Positions 11,570 through 24,074 are shown, counted from the first letter of the stretch. The stretch is DNA of 64,000 bases from Sorex araneus (GCF_027595985.1 NC_073303.1:184183470-184247469); one strand, 5' to 3'. Notes: a model not told the origin generated them from the letters alone. A program made the numbers and translations.

Positions 11570-11830
11570 GCCTACTGGACATCCATCCGAATCTTTTGTG
11601 GACATATGTTTGTGCACTTTCCCTCTTTTAAATGGGGTTATTAGTTTCTGTTGTTGTTGAAATTTGTGTATTATTTATACGTATTGGATATTAGCCCTCT
11701 AATTTATGTATCATGTGAAATATTTTCTCTCATTCAGAGGGGTATTGTTTTAGGATACCTTTCTTTAATCATCCAAACACTTTTAGTTTGATAAAGTTTT
11801 TATTTTCTTTTTGTCTTAGTTGTTTTTCAT
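11570..11830 (-). mobile_element. Antisense L1 3'-region fragment
   Basis: The plus strand carries TGGATATTAGCCCTCTAAT, AATGGGGTTATTAGTTTCTG and AGTTTGATAAAGTTT. These follow the order of the well-known mammalian L1 3' region read in reverse. Strongly diverged, so an old copy. Confidence 0.65.
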
Positions 11831-12745
11831 CTGGAGCCAATAATAGACAATAACTCTGAGATTATGACCGACATTTCTATTCAGCTGGCTCTAGGAGAAA
11901 CTACTATAGTCAACTTAAATGATTACTAAAATACATAATATCTATTATATAGTCCAGACATAATTTTTGAGGAAATAAAACTTCAATGACATATTTGACA
12001 AATATAACATTATAGTGTACATATTTACATAAAATATTTGCATATTAAATGCAAGGTTAAGAAATAATATTCAACAGTATTATTTTCTCTCCTGTTTCTC
12101 CTGATGCCTTCATTTAGTCTGTGTATTGTTTTTCTTTGTCTTCTTAGGCTCATGAATGATGCTATTTTGAAATAGAACCCCTGTGTTTAAAACAGAAGTT
12201 AATTAAAAGTGAAAATAAGAAATACATGTTTTAATAACCTGCTATATCATCCGCTTGTTAATGTATGTGCATGCTATAATTTCTATTTCTTTTCTGTTTG
12301 GCTTCTCTTCAACTTGGAATAACTAGGTGATTAGAAAGCAATTTCAGGTAGAGGAAACAATTAATTGCCTTTCTGTAGTGCCTTTGTACTTTAAAAAGCA
12401 AGAACCACTAATTATCTTGCTACAGGGAATATTGATTATCCCTTTACTTTTATAATATTGAGTCTCTGATCGTCCATAAAAAATATTAAGTTGCATACAA
12501 TTCCTTTTAATAGTTTTTTTGTATTAATGATTACGAACATCCTTTGATATCCATGCCATGTTCTTCTTAAGCTTATAGCAAAACAATTCCTCAAAACTAT
12601 TCAGATAACTTTATTATTTACTGGAAAGATAATGAGTAGTAAAATAAAATGAATGGCCTTCCAGTTTGACACATCTAAACATTTTTAAACATTTTTATAT
12701 GCAGACAATAGATACTCACAATTTCACACAATCACATTGGTTGCA
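11831..12745. other. AT-rich DNA, no feature recognised
   Basis: No gene or assignable repeat seen. Confidence 0.5.
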
Positions 12746-12746
12746 T

Positions 12747-12812
12747 CACACTGGTGCCCAATTGAGCAAACTGATGAACAATGGGATGACAGTGCTACAG
12801 TGTTACACTACA
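12747..12812 (+). mobile_element. Tail-only remnant of an RTE-tailed SINE or RTE
   Basis: Only CACTGGTGCCCAATTGAGCA, GATGAACAATGGGATGACAG and a CAGTG-type end are present. A tail-only copy fits extreme 5' truncation at insertion. Confidence 0.8.
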
Positions 12813-13109
12813 TTAAAAAATCATTTCCGGACCTCTTAAATTTAGAGTTGGAATGAAAATTTATATTTATTTACACTATTTTACCCAAATACAAATATCA
12901 AGAAATATTTGTGTTCAAATATGTCAGTGTTTGTGTACTTCCATTCATCATTGCCTTCTCTGGTCTATTGTCTGGCTTATTTGGGGGCTGTATTCTAAAA
13001 ATGGTGATCTTACAGGTCCTTGGTTTTAAACTAGTGAGGAACATCTCTTCATCTCCTGAAACCAGTTTCTCTTAATCTCCACTTCTGATATCCCGAACTC
13101 CTTTGTGAT

Positions 13110-13280
13110 CAAGGAGAATGGGATGACAGTGATTTAAGTCACTTGCATTGCATGTACCCAAAGCAAGTCCAATCCCTAGCACCTAATTGTGATTACACAA
13201 ACTCCTCTAAGAATCATCCCTGAGGGCAGAGTCAGGAGTAAGCCCACATAATTCTGGGTATGGATCCCCCCCAAAAAAAA
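13110..13280 (+). mobile_element. SINE tail remnant followed by an old short-form SINE
   Basis: AATGGGATGACAGTG near 13119-13133 looks like an RTE-type tail end. An old short SINE body follows: CACTTGCATTGCATG, AATCATCCCTGAGGGCAGAG, TCAGGAGTAAGCCC and an A-rich end. Confidence 0.6.
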
Positions 13281-13308
13281 TAAAATGGACAAAAAAAATA
13301 AAAGTAGC

Positions 13309-13566
13309 AAGGAAGAAAGAAAGGGAGGGAGGGAGAGAGGGAAGGATGGGGAGAGGGAGGAAGGAAGGAAGGAAGGAAGGAAGGAAGGAAGGAAGGAAGG
13401 AAGGAAGGAAGGAAGGAAGGAAGGAAGGAAGGAAGGAAGGAAGGGAGGGAGGGAGGGAGGGAGGGAGGGGAGGGAGGGAGGGAGGGAGGGAGGGAGGGAG
13501 GAAGGAAGGAAGGGAGGGAGGGAGGGAGGGAGGGAGGGAGGGAGGGAGGAAGGAAGGAAGGAAGAA
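13309..13566 (+). repeat. GGAA/GGGA purine microsatellite
   Basis: About 260 bp of nearly pure purine. A long GGAA block (about 13360-13440) is followed by two GGGA blocks (about 13441-13500 and 13510-13550) separated by short GGAA stretches. Lysine/glycine/arginine/glutamate-rich open frames here are artefacts of the repeat. GGGA runs have G-quadruplex potential, and GGAA repeats can bind ETS factors. Confidence 0.98.
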
Positions 13567-13804
13567 AATCTAATAATTAAGTTTCCAAATGACCCAGCGG
13601 TTTCTTATAACCCCATTCTAAACTCATTTCTGTGCACTTATAAATTTTGATGTTTTAAGTTTTAGATTAGCATGGAGATTACAGACTGTCCAAAATATGT
13701 GACATTGATTTCTGTAAAAAGATTTATACTGCTGTATAACTTTATAGATACGTTTTTCCTGCAATATATATTTAAATATTAAATGAATCATTTCTATTTA
13801 TCAC

Positions 13805-14324
13805 TGTTAGGACAGGGCTCTGGATCTCCGGCCACCGACAAAGACCACGCAGGAATGCAATCAGCAAGCGGGTAGTTTATTACGCTAGCTACCCAGGGTT
13901 GTGCACAAGCAAACAGGGCACACAGGTCCCGTGTGTGAGGCAAGGCCCTGAGCAGGGTGCAGGGGTTACTTATATAGGCCCATGTCGGCCGTTTCGGCGA
14001 AAGCGTGAAAGCTCACGCATTCCCTAGGCAATAAGTTCATATTTCGACATGCGTCTCCCTCCAATCCCATTAGGCCCATCTGCTTGTCCAGACTATAGAT
14101 TTATAGGTCACAACAGCATAAGCGCCTTCACAGGTCCGAGGGCTGATCCCGGGCCCAGGAGGCTATCTGTTTAGATTATACCCTTTTAGGGTCATAACTC
14201 AGGAGCCTGAACATTCCTCTTGGAGCAAGCAGATAGCAGAGGCCTGAGATAGCAGAAGCCTGAGTGGAAAATATACGGTTTTCATTGTCTTTGGTCCTGC
14301 CCAGGGCAGCCTTGCCCTAACAAT
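13805..14324 (-). mobile_element. Solo LTR with 5-bp TSD
   Basis: On the minus strand the block starts TGTTAGGGCAAG and ends TCCTAACA, the inverted TG...CA ends of an LTR. It is 520 bp long. Flanks are ATCAC at 13800-13804 and 14325-14329, a perfect 5-bp TSD. In sense order it carries a TATA-like CCTATATAAG and then AATAAA before TACCCGCTTGC, placing U3, R and U5. No internal retroviral sequence adjoins, so it is a solo LTR left by recombination. A 5-bp TSD is typical of class III (ERV-L-like) elements and also some others; the class is not settled. Confidence 0.92.
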
Positions 14325-14337
14325 CACATTTAAATCT

Positions 14338-14501
14338 GTTTTTGGCATATCAAATATGCCACGGGTAGCTTCCCAGGCCCCGCCGTGCAGGCAAGATACT
14401 CTCGGTAGCTTGCCGAGCTCTCCGAGAGGGGTGGAGGAATCGAACCCAGGTTGGCCATGTGCAAGGCAAACGCCCTACCCACTGCGCTATTGCTCCAGCC
14501 A
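14338..14501 (-). mobile_element. Long-form SINE lacking its RTE tail
   Basis: Reversed body and head: GTTTTTGGCATATCAAATAT, CTCTCGGTAGCTTGCCGAGC, GAGGAATCGAACCCAGG and CTATTGCTCCAGCC. The tail is absent. The LTR at 13805-14324 sits 13 bp away, but its flanking TSD is not SINE tail sequence. Confidence 0.85.
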
Positions 14502-15238
14502 ATTAATTTTAGTAATTATAGTTATCAGTTGACATTTTCAAATCTTTCAGATTCTTTTTCCACTTTGCCTTAGAAAAACAAAAAAAAATCTTGACAGAAA
14601 ACATCTTCATTGTAAAGAAATTCAAAATCCAAAATGTGGATTTGAGACAATGTGCTAAATTATAAGCCTGAGACTTCCAGATTCCTATTATGCTATGAGC
14701 AGTGTCATAAAAAATACGGCAACTGAGTTTTTAATTCATCTTATTCATTACAGTAATTACATAAAATGGTTGCAGCCGCATTGGTATTTATGTGATTTTT
14801 ATGCAATAAGCATATGATTTTGGGTGGCTTGGGTACAATACCTGCTGGTGCCCAGTCTCTGTTCCCGGTTCTGTTTTTAGGGAACTGTAAGCAAGGCCAA
14901 GAATTTAGAACCAAGGTTTTTTGCCAAAAGCATTCACATACCTCTTTGGCTATCTGACTAACGCACATTTAAAAAAAATTCAAACTATTTTCATAGAATA
15001 TTCTCGACTTTGATCATCTCTGTTTTAATGTTCCTGATTTCTCTCTGATCTTAGCACTAGATCACATCGAAAACTTCTTCCCCTTGTTTTCGATGGTATA
15101 TTACTGCTAGTTTTCTAATTTTTGAAAAGAAGCATCACTTCTCTATAGCTATATTTTTATTTCATTATTATTGAGCATCGTTTTGAATTTACCTATCTTT
15201 TATCATTTTTGACTTCCACATTTTGAATGATAACATCT
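14502..15238. other. AT-rich DNA, no feature recognised
   Basis: No gene or assignable repeat seen. Confidence 0.5.
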
Positions 15239-15335
15239 ATTATCACTGTTACTGTCATCCTGTTGCTGATCGATTTGTCTGAGCAGGCACCAGTAACGTT
15301 TCTCACTGTGAGACTTACTTGTTACTGTTTCCAGT
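15239..15335 (-). mobile_element. Tail-only RTE-tailed SINE
   Basis: Reversed tail ATCACTGTTACTGTCATCC, GAGCAGGCACCAGTAACG and the beginning of the body (GTGAGACTTACTTGTTACTG) only. 5'-truncated. Confidence 0.85.
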
Positions 15336-16030
15336 CAATCAACATAATTTCTAATTTATATTGCAATTTATTTGTTCACTCTGAATTAGCTCAATGTATA
15401 TATTGTATTTTAAAAAATAAATAACTCATTATCCTTATGTGTTAATACTATTTACTATCCTGATTAGAACTTTATTCTCTTTGCATTTTAGTTTTTATAT
15501 CCTTGGTATCAGGTAACTTATGGGAGTCCAGCATGTCTAAAAGGTTAGTGGTTATGTGTTATCTTGTAACTCAAGACAGATATTAATCCTCTATGTAATT
15601 TATGAAAAATAAACATACAATCACATAAAACTGTATGTTCTAGGTAAAAAATGCAACACATCATAGTAAGGGATTAGAAGAGTAAATGTTATTAAAATAC
15701 ACTTAAATAATATGATTATTTACTTACTCATTCATCATTATTTAATTTCCCAAGGAAATTTTTTTATCATGTATTCTTATAAATCAGACATGCATATTAG
15801 TTATAAAATCAACTATAAAACCTTCATATACGTCATTTTCTGTAGATGGAATTTATTTTATTTATAAATATTTTATACGCAGACAATAGATGCTCGCATT
15901 TTTCAAAGTGCCTATTAACGTACTATGCCTCATATTAAATCCCGGTAACTATGTATTTTACTTCTATAATTATATTGTTACCACATTTGAAAAAAAATAT
16001 TTTGTTTATGCATTAGTAAAATTTATAGTA
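15336..16030. other. AT-rich DNA, no feature recognised
   Basis: No gene or assignable repeat seen. Confidence 0.5.
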
Positions 16031-16034
16031 AAAC

Positions 16035-16115
16035 CAGGGCTATGACTCAGTAACAAAGCATTTTTCTAGCATGTGTGAGTTGGGCTCAGTACTTAGCAGT
16101 GTGCATATTCAAAAT
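16035..16115 (+). mobile_element. Old short-form SINE head fragment
   Basis: GGGCTATGACTCAGTAACAA, TTTTCTAGCATGTGTGAGTT and GGGCTCAGTACTTAGCA resemble the SINE head and B-box region. Weak. Confidence 0.45.
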
Positions 16116-17027
16116 TTAAAAGTTATAACAACCATTTTGATTTTTGATTGCATAGTAAAAAAACTCGGTTTGTGTTTTTACTGGGGGGGGGGTGCACTAG
16201 TATAATTCTGACTATTTAGATATGTATCCTCCTAATGTGATACATTTTAATGGCATCATGGTTTCAGCTAACAGTGAAAATGTTCCTGCTATCTAGCCTG
16301 GTAGACAGATATAACTCTTGTCTATTTTTTAAGCTAGAATTATTATAATCAAGTAAGGCACACTTTCTGAAAGCTTTCAGTAACATTCAGCTGAAAGTCC
16401 AGTTTTGGCTCACAGAGGCAGTGATGAGGTACTGCTTGTTCCTGAGATGGGAACCAGATACTGTTGTTCAGGGATTGTAGGATAACATAGCCTCCGGTAG
16501 TTTAGGTTTCTTGGGAACTTTCCTCTGTCTTTATTTGTAACTTCTTTCTTTGTGTTCTGTTGAATTGTAAATATTGTTTTTCTCTTCTCCTTGAGTCCTT
16601 TGCATAGTTTATTTAGAGCCATGCCCTTTTGTATGGACACAGGAAGACTTAGCAAATGCTTTGCTTTTGTAACCTGGGAGTCATTTGACTCTACATGATA
16701 TTTTCCTCCAGGGCATCTGTTCTCTAGACCTAAGCCTCAGCTTCCCTTTCTTCCTAGCACCCCCAAAAGCAGGGTCCCAAAGAGGGATGGGACAGACCCA
16801 GGCAAGCGGTGAGTTGTGTGCTACCCTGGTATAGAGATGGGCCTGGCCAAAGTGCCTAATGCTTAACTATAAGTTAAGAGCTTGATCATGGACAAATGCT
16901 GTCATGATCCAAAAAGTAATAACTAGATTCGGACCCTGCTAGGGTTTGGAATGATTAATCTGGCCTGAGTGCTGTAGTCTGAGTCTGTGGCAAGATGTTG
17001 CCAGGAGATGTGCCTTGCAAGCCTCAA
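16116..17027. other. Unclassified DNA, GC richer toward the right
   Basis: A G10 run lies at about 16183-16192. From about 16680 the sequence is more GC-rich and may be part of the retroelement around 17.0-17.6 kb, but no boundary could be read. Confidence 0.4.
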
Positions 17028-17640
17028 TGTATCTCTTGCTATGCCCATACAAAAATAACTAGTATTCAGATGTTATTGAGTGTTTGGACTAAGGAAAGGA
17101 GAAAAACCCCTTAAGAGGTATTTTGCCTACTGGCTGTCAGGAAGGACTTTGGAATACCTCTAGGTGGTGTTTCCTTTGAACCTGGTGGCCCTCAGGAAGG
17201 GCTTTCTTATGTTGATTTTGCTACCTGTCTGTGTGTAGCCTAGGGGCAAGGGGGGGAGAGACAATGAGGGGAGAGAGATGAGAGAGGTGGCTGTGGTAGC
17301 ACTGGAGAAAGGAGGGAGCTAGGAGTTCAGGAGAGGAGAAAGAAGATTGAATAAACGGCAACTGATCAACCAATGAGCTTTGCCTTCGTTTCCTCTTATG
17401 TCTGCCCCATGGCCTGGGCCCCTCCAGCTGGGTGAGAGGCCTGGGACCAAACCCCCGAACCCATGGGGTGGCCAACAGGGAGAGCTGCCTGGGCTCTTCC
17501 CCCGGTCGCCCCCGGCATATAGTTTTCACAAGGGACCACGATGGTTACACAAGGTGTGCTGTGAGGGAAGCAGGTGGTTCCAAGTAGGGTTTCTGCCTGG
17601 GTCCTTCAGTACGTCAGCCCTTTGAACTGTCTTACTCATC
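17028..17640 (+). mobile_element. LTR-like block with polyadenylation signal
   Basis: Starts near TGTATCTCTTGCTATGCCCA, which is shared with the LTR at 60787-61273. A purine-rich part (GGGGGGAGAGACAATGAGGG) is followed by GATTGAATAAACGGC, an LTR-type polyadenylation signal, and then a GC-rich downstream part. The 3' boundary and TSD could not be fixed, so the extent is approximate. Confidence 0.6.
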
Positions 17641-17762
17641 TTTAACATAGTCTTAAACATACCCATTCACACAGCTCTTACAGTTAGTAGAGACGATTAT
17701 CATTTTATCCTGTTCCTGCAGATTAATGCCTTACATAATAGACACCTTATATTTTATTTTAT

Positions 17763-18335
17763 TTTTTAATTAATTTTTTTTATTGAATCACCATGTGGAA
17801 AGTTACAAAGCTTTCAGGCTTATGTCTCAGTTATACAATGCTCAAACACCCGTTCCTTCACCAGTGCACATATTCCACCACCAAAAACCCCAGTATACCT
17901 CCCACCTCCCCACCCCCATCCCCGCCTGCGTAGCTGATAAATTTCACTTCACTTTCTCTTTACCTTGATAACATTCCATATTTTAACACAAAGCTCAGTA
18001 TTGTTGTTGGACTTTACCCCCCAAAAACAGCCCTGCTGAAAAGGAAGCAATTGATAATTAGTTTTCCATTGCTGAGAATGAAGAGATATGAAGTTGTGCG
18101 GCTGCTATTGTGGCCGCGCGATTTGGGATTTCTGTATTTTAGTAATTCAGTAACTAAGTCCAGGGAGATTAGTATCAGAAATTGCATCATTTCCTTTCCT
18201 GGGGCAGCATGGGGCTATGGCTTAGTTCACAGTCTAGAGATATTTCTGCAAGAAGCTGCTGGTACCAAAAGTAGTCTAGCTGGTCTCCGGATCATGGTCG
18301 ATCAGCAGTGGAGAAGTCACACACACATCAACACC
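17763..18335 (-). mobile_element. Antisense L1-like 3' region
   Basis: The plus strand begins TTTTTTTATTGAATCACCAT and runs through AGTTACAAAGCTTTCAGGCT, TTCACCAGTGCACATATTCC, CTTTACCTTGATAACATTCC and a GCGGCTGCTATTGTGGCCGC segment. All are the reverse of the element ends at 4.1-4.77 and 7.8-8.45 kb. Its distal part, AGCTGCTGGTACCAAAAGTA, differs from the GC-rich unit in those copies. Confidence 0.8.
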
Positions 18336-19804
18336 TTATATTTGAGCTCCTATATAATTCACATAACTTGTTTTTCATGTTACTAACAAATAGGATTATG
18401 TCTTTAAAAGAAAATGTTCATACAGTCAATATAAGGGTTGTGAAAACTACCACATATCTATAAGCTTCTAAACTATACACATGGCACAATGAAGGGGGCA
18501 ATGAAATGGGAACTATGAAATTACGAAAAATATATAGATGACTGTCTTTAGAATTTACTTTTTGATATATAAAATATAATTCCTTAATCTTATCAAGTAT
18601 CTAAATAATTTGAGAAAAATATATTGCCAAATAAATGAATGTGCAATTCTTAAGCAATAACCATTTTATATTTGAGCAATTTTAGATGACACTCAAAGTG
18701 CCTTTGTGAAAATAAAAGGAACAGATTTGTATAGTTTGTCATTTTAAGCTATATTTTAGTTTAAGCCTGTCATGAAGCTTTTAAATAAGCTCTAATTAAT
18801 GTTTTCTTTTATTCTTTTAAAATTTCTATTGTAATTTAAACAGCTATGTGGTAAAGTTCTTCTGAATTTCTTTACAGAAAAAAATAGCTTTGTAGGCACT
18901 TGTTCAAGCAAGCAATCATTTCAACAGTGGCTTTTCAGCACTTTTTTTCTCTTCTTGGAAGTTACTTCTTAAAACTTTGGAAACAGAATATCAATAGTGT
19001 GGATAAGGTTACAAGACCCAGAATATTGGAAATGCTGTCAGACATTCTTTCCAAAGTTCTGAACTACACAAATAAAGTAATTTACTGGCTTGATAAGCCT
19101 TTAAAAAGGTATTTTTTTAAATTTTGAAAAGCAGAGGCAACCCACAATTTAGTTAATAGCAACTATAGTTTTTTCAGCATATATAACAGTCTGTACATTT
19201 TCTTCCAGTGAATACATACAAATTTATTCTAAGTATTAAACTGAATCATATAATTACAAAAGAAAAGAGTAAGTAAACCAGCATTAGTCAAATTTATTTT
19301 ATACTATTTTCTTTACTATTAATATTTTATATTGATTCAGTCCAATTATCAATTAAGTTATATACACACAGGCAATTTATAAATTATTTTTATATTTATT
19401 CATGCTTGCTGTAAGAACTGGTATCATATTTTCTGGTTGTCTTAAAACTTTGCAATGCTATTTAATTTCAGGTGAAATAAAAATAATAAATTAGTCTAAA
19501 TATATCCTAAGCAATAATATATACAAGAGCAGCAGATTTTTTTTCAGAAAAAATTGTTTCATTATCAGTTTAACTGGTTGACCTGTCTTTTATTTGCCAG
19601 TCAAACTCCCTCTGGCATGTCTGCATAAATTATCTCTAATATAATTTATCCTTTCTCTCCCACATGTTATTTCTAGGGGATAAAATACATTTCTGTTTTT
19701 TATTACATACAAGATCTGAAAAGAAAATAGATCTTAGAAATTATAGAACAAAAACATTATTTAGTAAGGTTTTAAATGAAGCAACAACTTAAAAAAAGAA
19801 AAGT
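18336..19804. other. AT-rich DNA, no feature recognised
   Basis: About 1.5 kb without an assignable gene or repeat. Confidence 0.5.
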
Positions 19805-19834
19805 ATACATACATATATATATATATATACATAC
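19805..19834. repeat. (TA)n microsatellite
   Basis: A short CATA/TA run immediately before the GAT-tailed element. Confidence 0.85.
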
Positions 19835-19839
19835 CTTGG

Positions 19840-20322
19840 AAGAACCAACAAAAGAACCCAGGTGTGTGGGACCCAGGGCTGAGACCTCCAAGCCTACTCA
19901 GATTGGGACTAGGCCTCTTCCACCCAGATTCCCCATCTTCCAGTTGCTAGGTGGTCACACCCAGAGACTGTCCCCAGCGCCATGTAATCCCACCAATGAC
20001 CAACATCCAGAAACTTTAAAACCAAGCTCCTGGAAGACATTTTATAGCCTACTGCTCCCTCTGGGCGAGCCTGGCAAGCTACCTAGAGTTTCCTGCCCAC
20101 ATGGGAGAGCCTTGCAAACTCCCCATGGTGTATTCATATGCCCAAACCAGTAACAATGATGAATCTCATTCCCCTGACCCTGAAAGATTTCTAATGTGGC
20201 ACCATTGGAAAGGACAAGTAAAGAGAGGCTTCTAAAATATCAGGGCTAGGACGAATGGAGACGTTACTGAGACCACTCAAGAAATTAGAAGATCAATGGG
20301 ATGATGATGATGATGATGATAT
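19840..20322 (+). mobile_element. (GAT)n-tailed composite element, most complete copy
   Basis: All parts are in one orientation. The 5' module has AACCCAGGTGTGTGGGACCC, GATTGGGACTAGGCCTCTTC, GTGGTCACACCCAGAGACTG and CATGTAATCCCACCAATGAC. The SINE-like body has GCGAGCCTGGCAAGCTACCT. The family-specific part is CCCCTGACCCTGAAAGATTT. The RTE-type tail is GAGACGTTACTGAGACCACT, and the element ends (GAT)n. It serves as a reference for the rearranged copies at 24.8, 40.0, 51.0 and 53.8 kb. Confidence 0.88.
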
Positions 20323-21897
20323 ACATGCCTTTATTTTATATACTTTAATGATTTTATTTTAAAGTACATCTATTACATGTAATTTATATGCTTTTTATAT
20401 ATGTTTTAAATATATTAAATAGTAATTCATTCAAAATGAAAACATTAGTTTGAAAAGAGAATCAAAAAAGTTGGTTTGAGAAATAGACTATTTTGAATTT
20501 AGATAATATTTAATATTTATTTTAAGTTTGGGTGAAAAAGATAAAAACTAAGTAATTATCTACAAGCAAGATTATTTCTTAAAATATATATTTATCTAAT
20601 CAGATGCACAGAACTATTTGACTCAGTTTGAGTTTAGAATCATCTCAGTGATTACAGTCTTGTTATTATCTAAATTATCTAAATTAAATAATATATTTTC
20701 CATAAGTGCTATCATAGTGATAATTACTTCCTTTTCTGTATCCTAAGAAGCTAAGTCTCACTCTGGGGAATATGAGTATAAGTTTTATAAGTTACTAACC
20801 CACATTCATTATCAGTGAAATACTCCTGCTAAACTTAATCAGAAGATAATGTCTAAGCCTAAGGTTGGTTGAAGTTTTCATTTTCCTTTGCAGAGCTGAA
20901 GGCAACTACAACTCCTGGTTGCTTTCTACCCTGCAGCAGGATGAATGAGGAATCTTCTCTATGGGCCTCTCAAGGCCAGTGATTGAATAGGTATAAAAGT
21001 TATAGGAAGTCTGGTAACTTTTGAAATTTCCCTGCAAATATGAGGATGCCTATAAAATTCCATTCCAGATGAATAATCACGGGGTGTGTCAATATGTATT
21101 CTTTGATGCTTACTCTTTCTAGGAGTTTTACAAATTTTTTTTTATGCAAGGTATAAGTATTCCAAATATTTGTATTGGTAGTCTTCCAAATATTGAACTA
21201 TATTGAGCCCATAATACTGAAGCATATGTTTAATAAGATAGTAAGATGGTAAATATTTTTCATCAATTATAAGAATACAAAATATATTGATGCAAAAAAA
21301 GCAATTAAATAATTGGACTGGCATGGTTTATGACAAGAGTCTCTTGCTGACTTTTTTTGTTTGCTTTTTTTTGATTATTTGGCGTTGGCGATTTTTAGTA
21401 ATCAATCAACCACACTCACGGAATTAATCTACGTAAATATGTTTCTATTTTACATTTTCTGTCCTTGGTTCACTGATTGCTCTGTTAAGGTTGAAATCAA
21501 ACATTCAAAGCATTATCTGGAATCTAATGTTTGACGACAATTTATAGATACTGAAATTTATGAGAAATGTCTACACTTGAGTGTACTTTTACAATACTTC
21601 CAATACCAATAAAGCTCCCCTATATTCTAGTAGTTAAAAAAAAAAAGAACATGTTCAATTTTTTTGTGTGTGCTTAAACTTTGATTCAGTATTATGTTCA
21701 TCAGTTTTAAGTTACATATCTTTCACATATTACCCTTTCTGAAAGTGGATTTCATTTTACAATCAAAAGCATTGACTGTGTTGATTTTAATAACCAGTGC
21801 AATTTTTTCTTGATGGCCATAAACCAGTGCGGTATTCTGTATTTACTAGTTTCTTAGTCCTAATGAAACATGGTAACTTATATGAAGCACTTTTTAA
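20323..21897. other. AT-rich DNA, no feature recognised
   Basis: A slightly GC-richer spot at 20890-20960 has no identifiable homology. No gene seen. Confidence 0.5.
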
Positions 21898-21919
21898 ATT
21901 ATTATTATTATTATTATTT
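21898..21919. repeat. (ATT)n microsatellite
   Basis: Seven or so ATT units directly preceding a tail-only SINE. Confidence 0.9.
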
Positions 21920-21976
21920 ATAACTGTCATCCCATTGTTCAATGATTTACTCAAGCGGGCACACTAATAATATTAC
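21918..21976 (-). mobile_element. Tail-only RTE-tailed SINE
   Basis: ATAACTGTCATCCCATTG, TTCAATGATTTACTCAAGCG and GGCACACTAATAATATTAC match the reversed RTE-type tail and nothing more. Confidence 0.75.
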
Positions 21977-23840
21977 TTATTAATGTTTCTTTTTGCCATT
22001 CTTACTGACATCTAGATATTTACAGTGCTTTCCCAAATTTTGTGATTTCCTCAGTTCCACTATAATCTTAGATACCTTTTTATGCATTTCTATGTAGTTC
22101 TCTATTTTTGTTCAAACATAAAGATTGAAATCTTCAATAGATTATTAAACTTTCCCAGATAACTTATAATCTTTACTTGATACTGCTTTTTATTTAATAT
22201 TGTACTTTGAGAAAAATATCAGGTTAATATTGAGAAACTATTGTGTAGGAACTATGGATATGACCCTGATAAATATTTAGATAACATATTTTAGGAATAA
22301 GCTATGTTAAATTTATACTCTAACTCATTGATATATTTTATTGTTTTTCACACTCCAAAAGCAAGCTAATTGTTTTAAGCTTTTAAAGAATATCTCTTTG
22401 TTGAAATAGAATTTAATTTAGCTAATAAACTAAAAGAAAACCTATTTATTTGCAAATTAATACTTTGTAAAAAACTTACAACAAATTTTTGGAACAAACT
22501 TTTTAAATTCAATAAAAAAAGGAAGTCTCCAGAATCTTTTAAACAATACTCTGTATTATGGTATTTATTTATGATACACATTTTTACATATGAATGTGTA
22601 TATTTTTTAAAATGATTAGCCAAAAATGCTTTTCATACTGATACATTTAATAAAATATAATTTTTTATTACAATGAAAAGGTCACTAAAAGCATAAACTT
22701 TATGGAAAAACTTTGTTTCATGAAAATAAATTTTGAAACAAAACAATGTACTGATATAGTGTGAAAATATAGGGGTTGGAAAAACAAAATCATGTATAAA
22801 AATTATACTCCCATAATCATAAAATGAGAGAGTAATGCTTTTTAATTTACCATATACTTAAATGAGATTTCATTTTACGCAAAAATATGTTAACCTATAA
22901 TCCATGTGAAAATGAATGAGTAGAGAGCAGTATACCTTGGTGATTACTGGTGCAGTTGCATTAACAAGAAAATAAGTCATCATAACTATGGATGGTCTTA
23001 AAAGATGATTCTGTTTCTCACTTCCTTGTCATCAGTAATGAATGCCAAGTTTAGAAAAATCACATATGAAATATATTTGACTTTATTTAAAAATTCTACT
23101 TTATATTAAATAGTTTCTTCCAATGTGAATTTTATCTTCAAAAAATAGATTGAACAGAATTAAAAGTATCTAAATTATGTCTAAAATATTATTTAGTCAA
23201 GAATAGGAGTAGGAATAAAGCACGGCATGAAGGCTATTAGCACCTCAGTATGCTGCCCATTATACTAATATATATACCATTTTAAAACCTAAATAAAGAA
23301 GAAAATTGCCTTCTCTAAATTGGACACTATAAGAACACACAGTACGCAATTAATGTGAAGTTAGAAGAACATATTCATTAGACATTTTACTGCTAAAATA
23401 ATAAGAATTATTCTGGGTCATACAGATATTGATAGAAAATAAAGTATAATATAACTTTTGTACAGAAGAGACTAGCTCTTGTAATGAATACAATCATAGT
23501 TTTGAAATTCTTAGTTTGAAAAATATGTAGTAAATGAAATTTTAATTGTTTTACTTAGCTACATTAGTAACAATTCATGCAAAGAAATAATAACATAGTC
23601 TTTTTCATGAATGTAAGTAATCATTCATAGCTACTTAAATATTTTACCCAATTTGTTTTTTTGTGAGTGTTGTTTGACTAACTTGATATGGATACTTCTA
23701 CTCATTATTCTCATAGGTGTGTATGTGTTTCTTATCTTAAAGAGTAGAAAAATATCTAGTATATTGTGTATCTATCTTGTGATGGTCATGATAATTATTC
23801 TTTAATTTTTCAGTCATTCATTCAAAAAGATTTGTGGCTC
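21977..23840. other. Long AT-rich stretch, no feature recognised
   Basis: About 1.9 kb, very AT-rich, no gene or assignable repeat. Confidence 0.5.
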
Positions 23841-24011
23841 TCATTCCTCCTCCTCCTCTCCCCCCTCCCTACCCTCCTCCTCCTCCTCCTCTTCATCTCC
23901 ACCTTCTCCTCCTGTTCTTCCTTCCTCTTCTTCCTCCCAACTTCCTAGTCCTCCTCGACTTCTTCTTCCTCCTCTTCCTTTTCCTCCTCCTATTCTTACT
24001 CCTTCTCCTCC
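23841..24011. repeat. Homopyrimidine (TCC/CTT) tract
   Basis: About 170 bp almost entirely C and T on the plus strand, with TCC, CTCC and TTCTTCC repeats. Proline/leucine-rich frames here are artefacts. Mirror-like parts could form triplex (H-) DNA. Confidence 0.95.
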
Positions 24012-24069
24012 CATTTTGAAAGATGCATGGCTTTATTTTAGATATAGCTATGTTGGTAATACTTTAGTC

Positions 24070-24074
<5 letters not shown>

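Noticed and set aside
13285-13650. 121-codon Gly/Arg/Lys/Glu-rich open frame
   Set aside because: It is a translation of the GGAA/GGGA microsatellite, open in several frames because the repeat contains no stop.
23766-24019. Proline/leucine-rich open frames
   Set aside because: Translation of a homopyrimidine tract; no start context or conservation signal.
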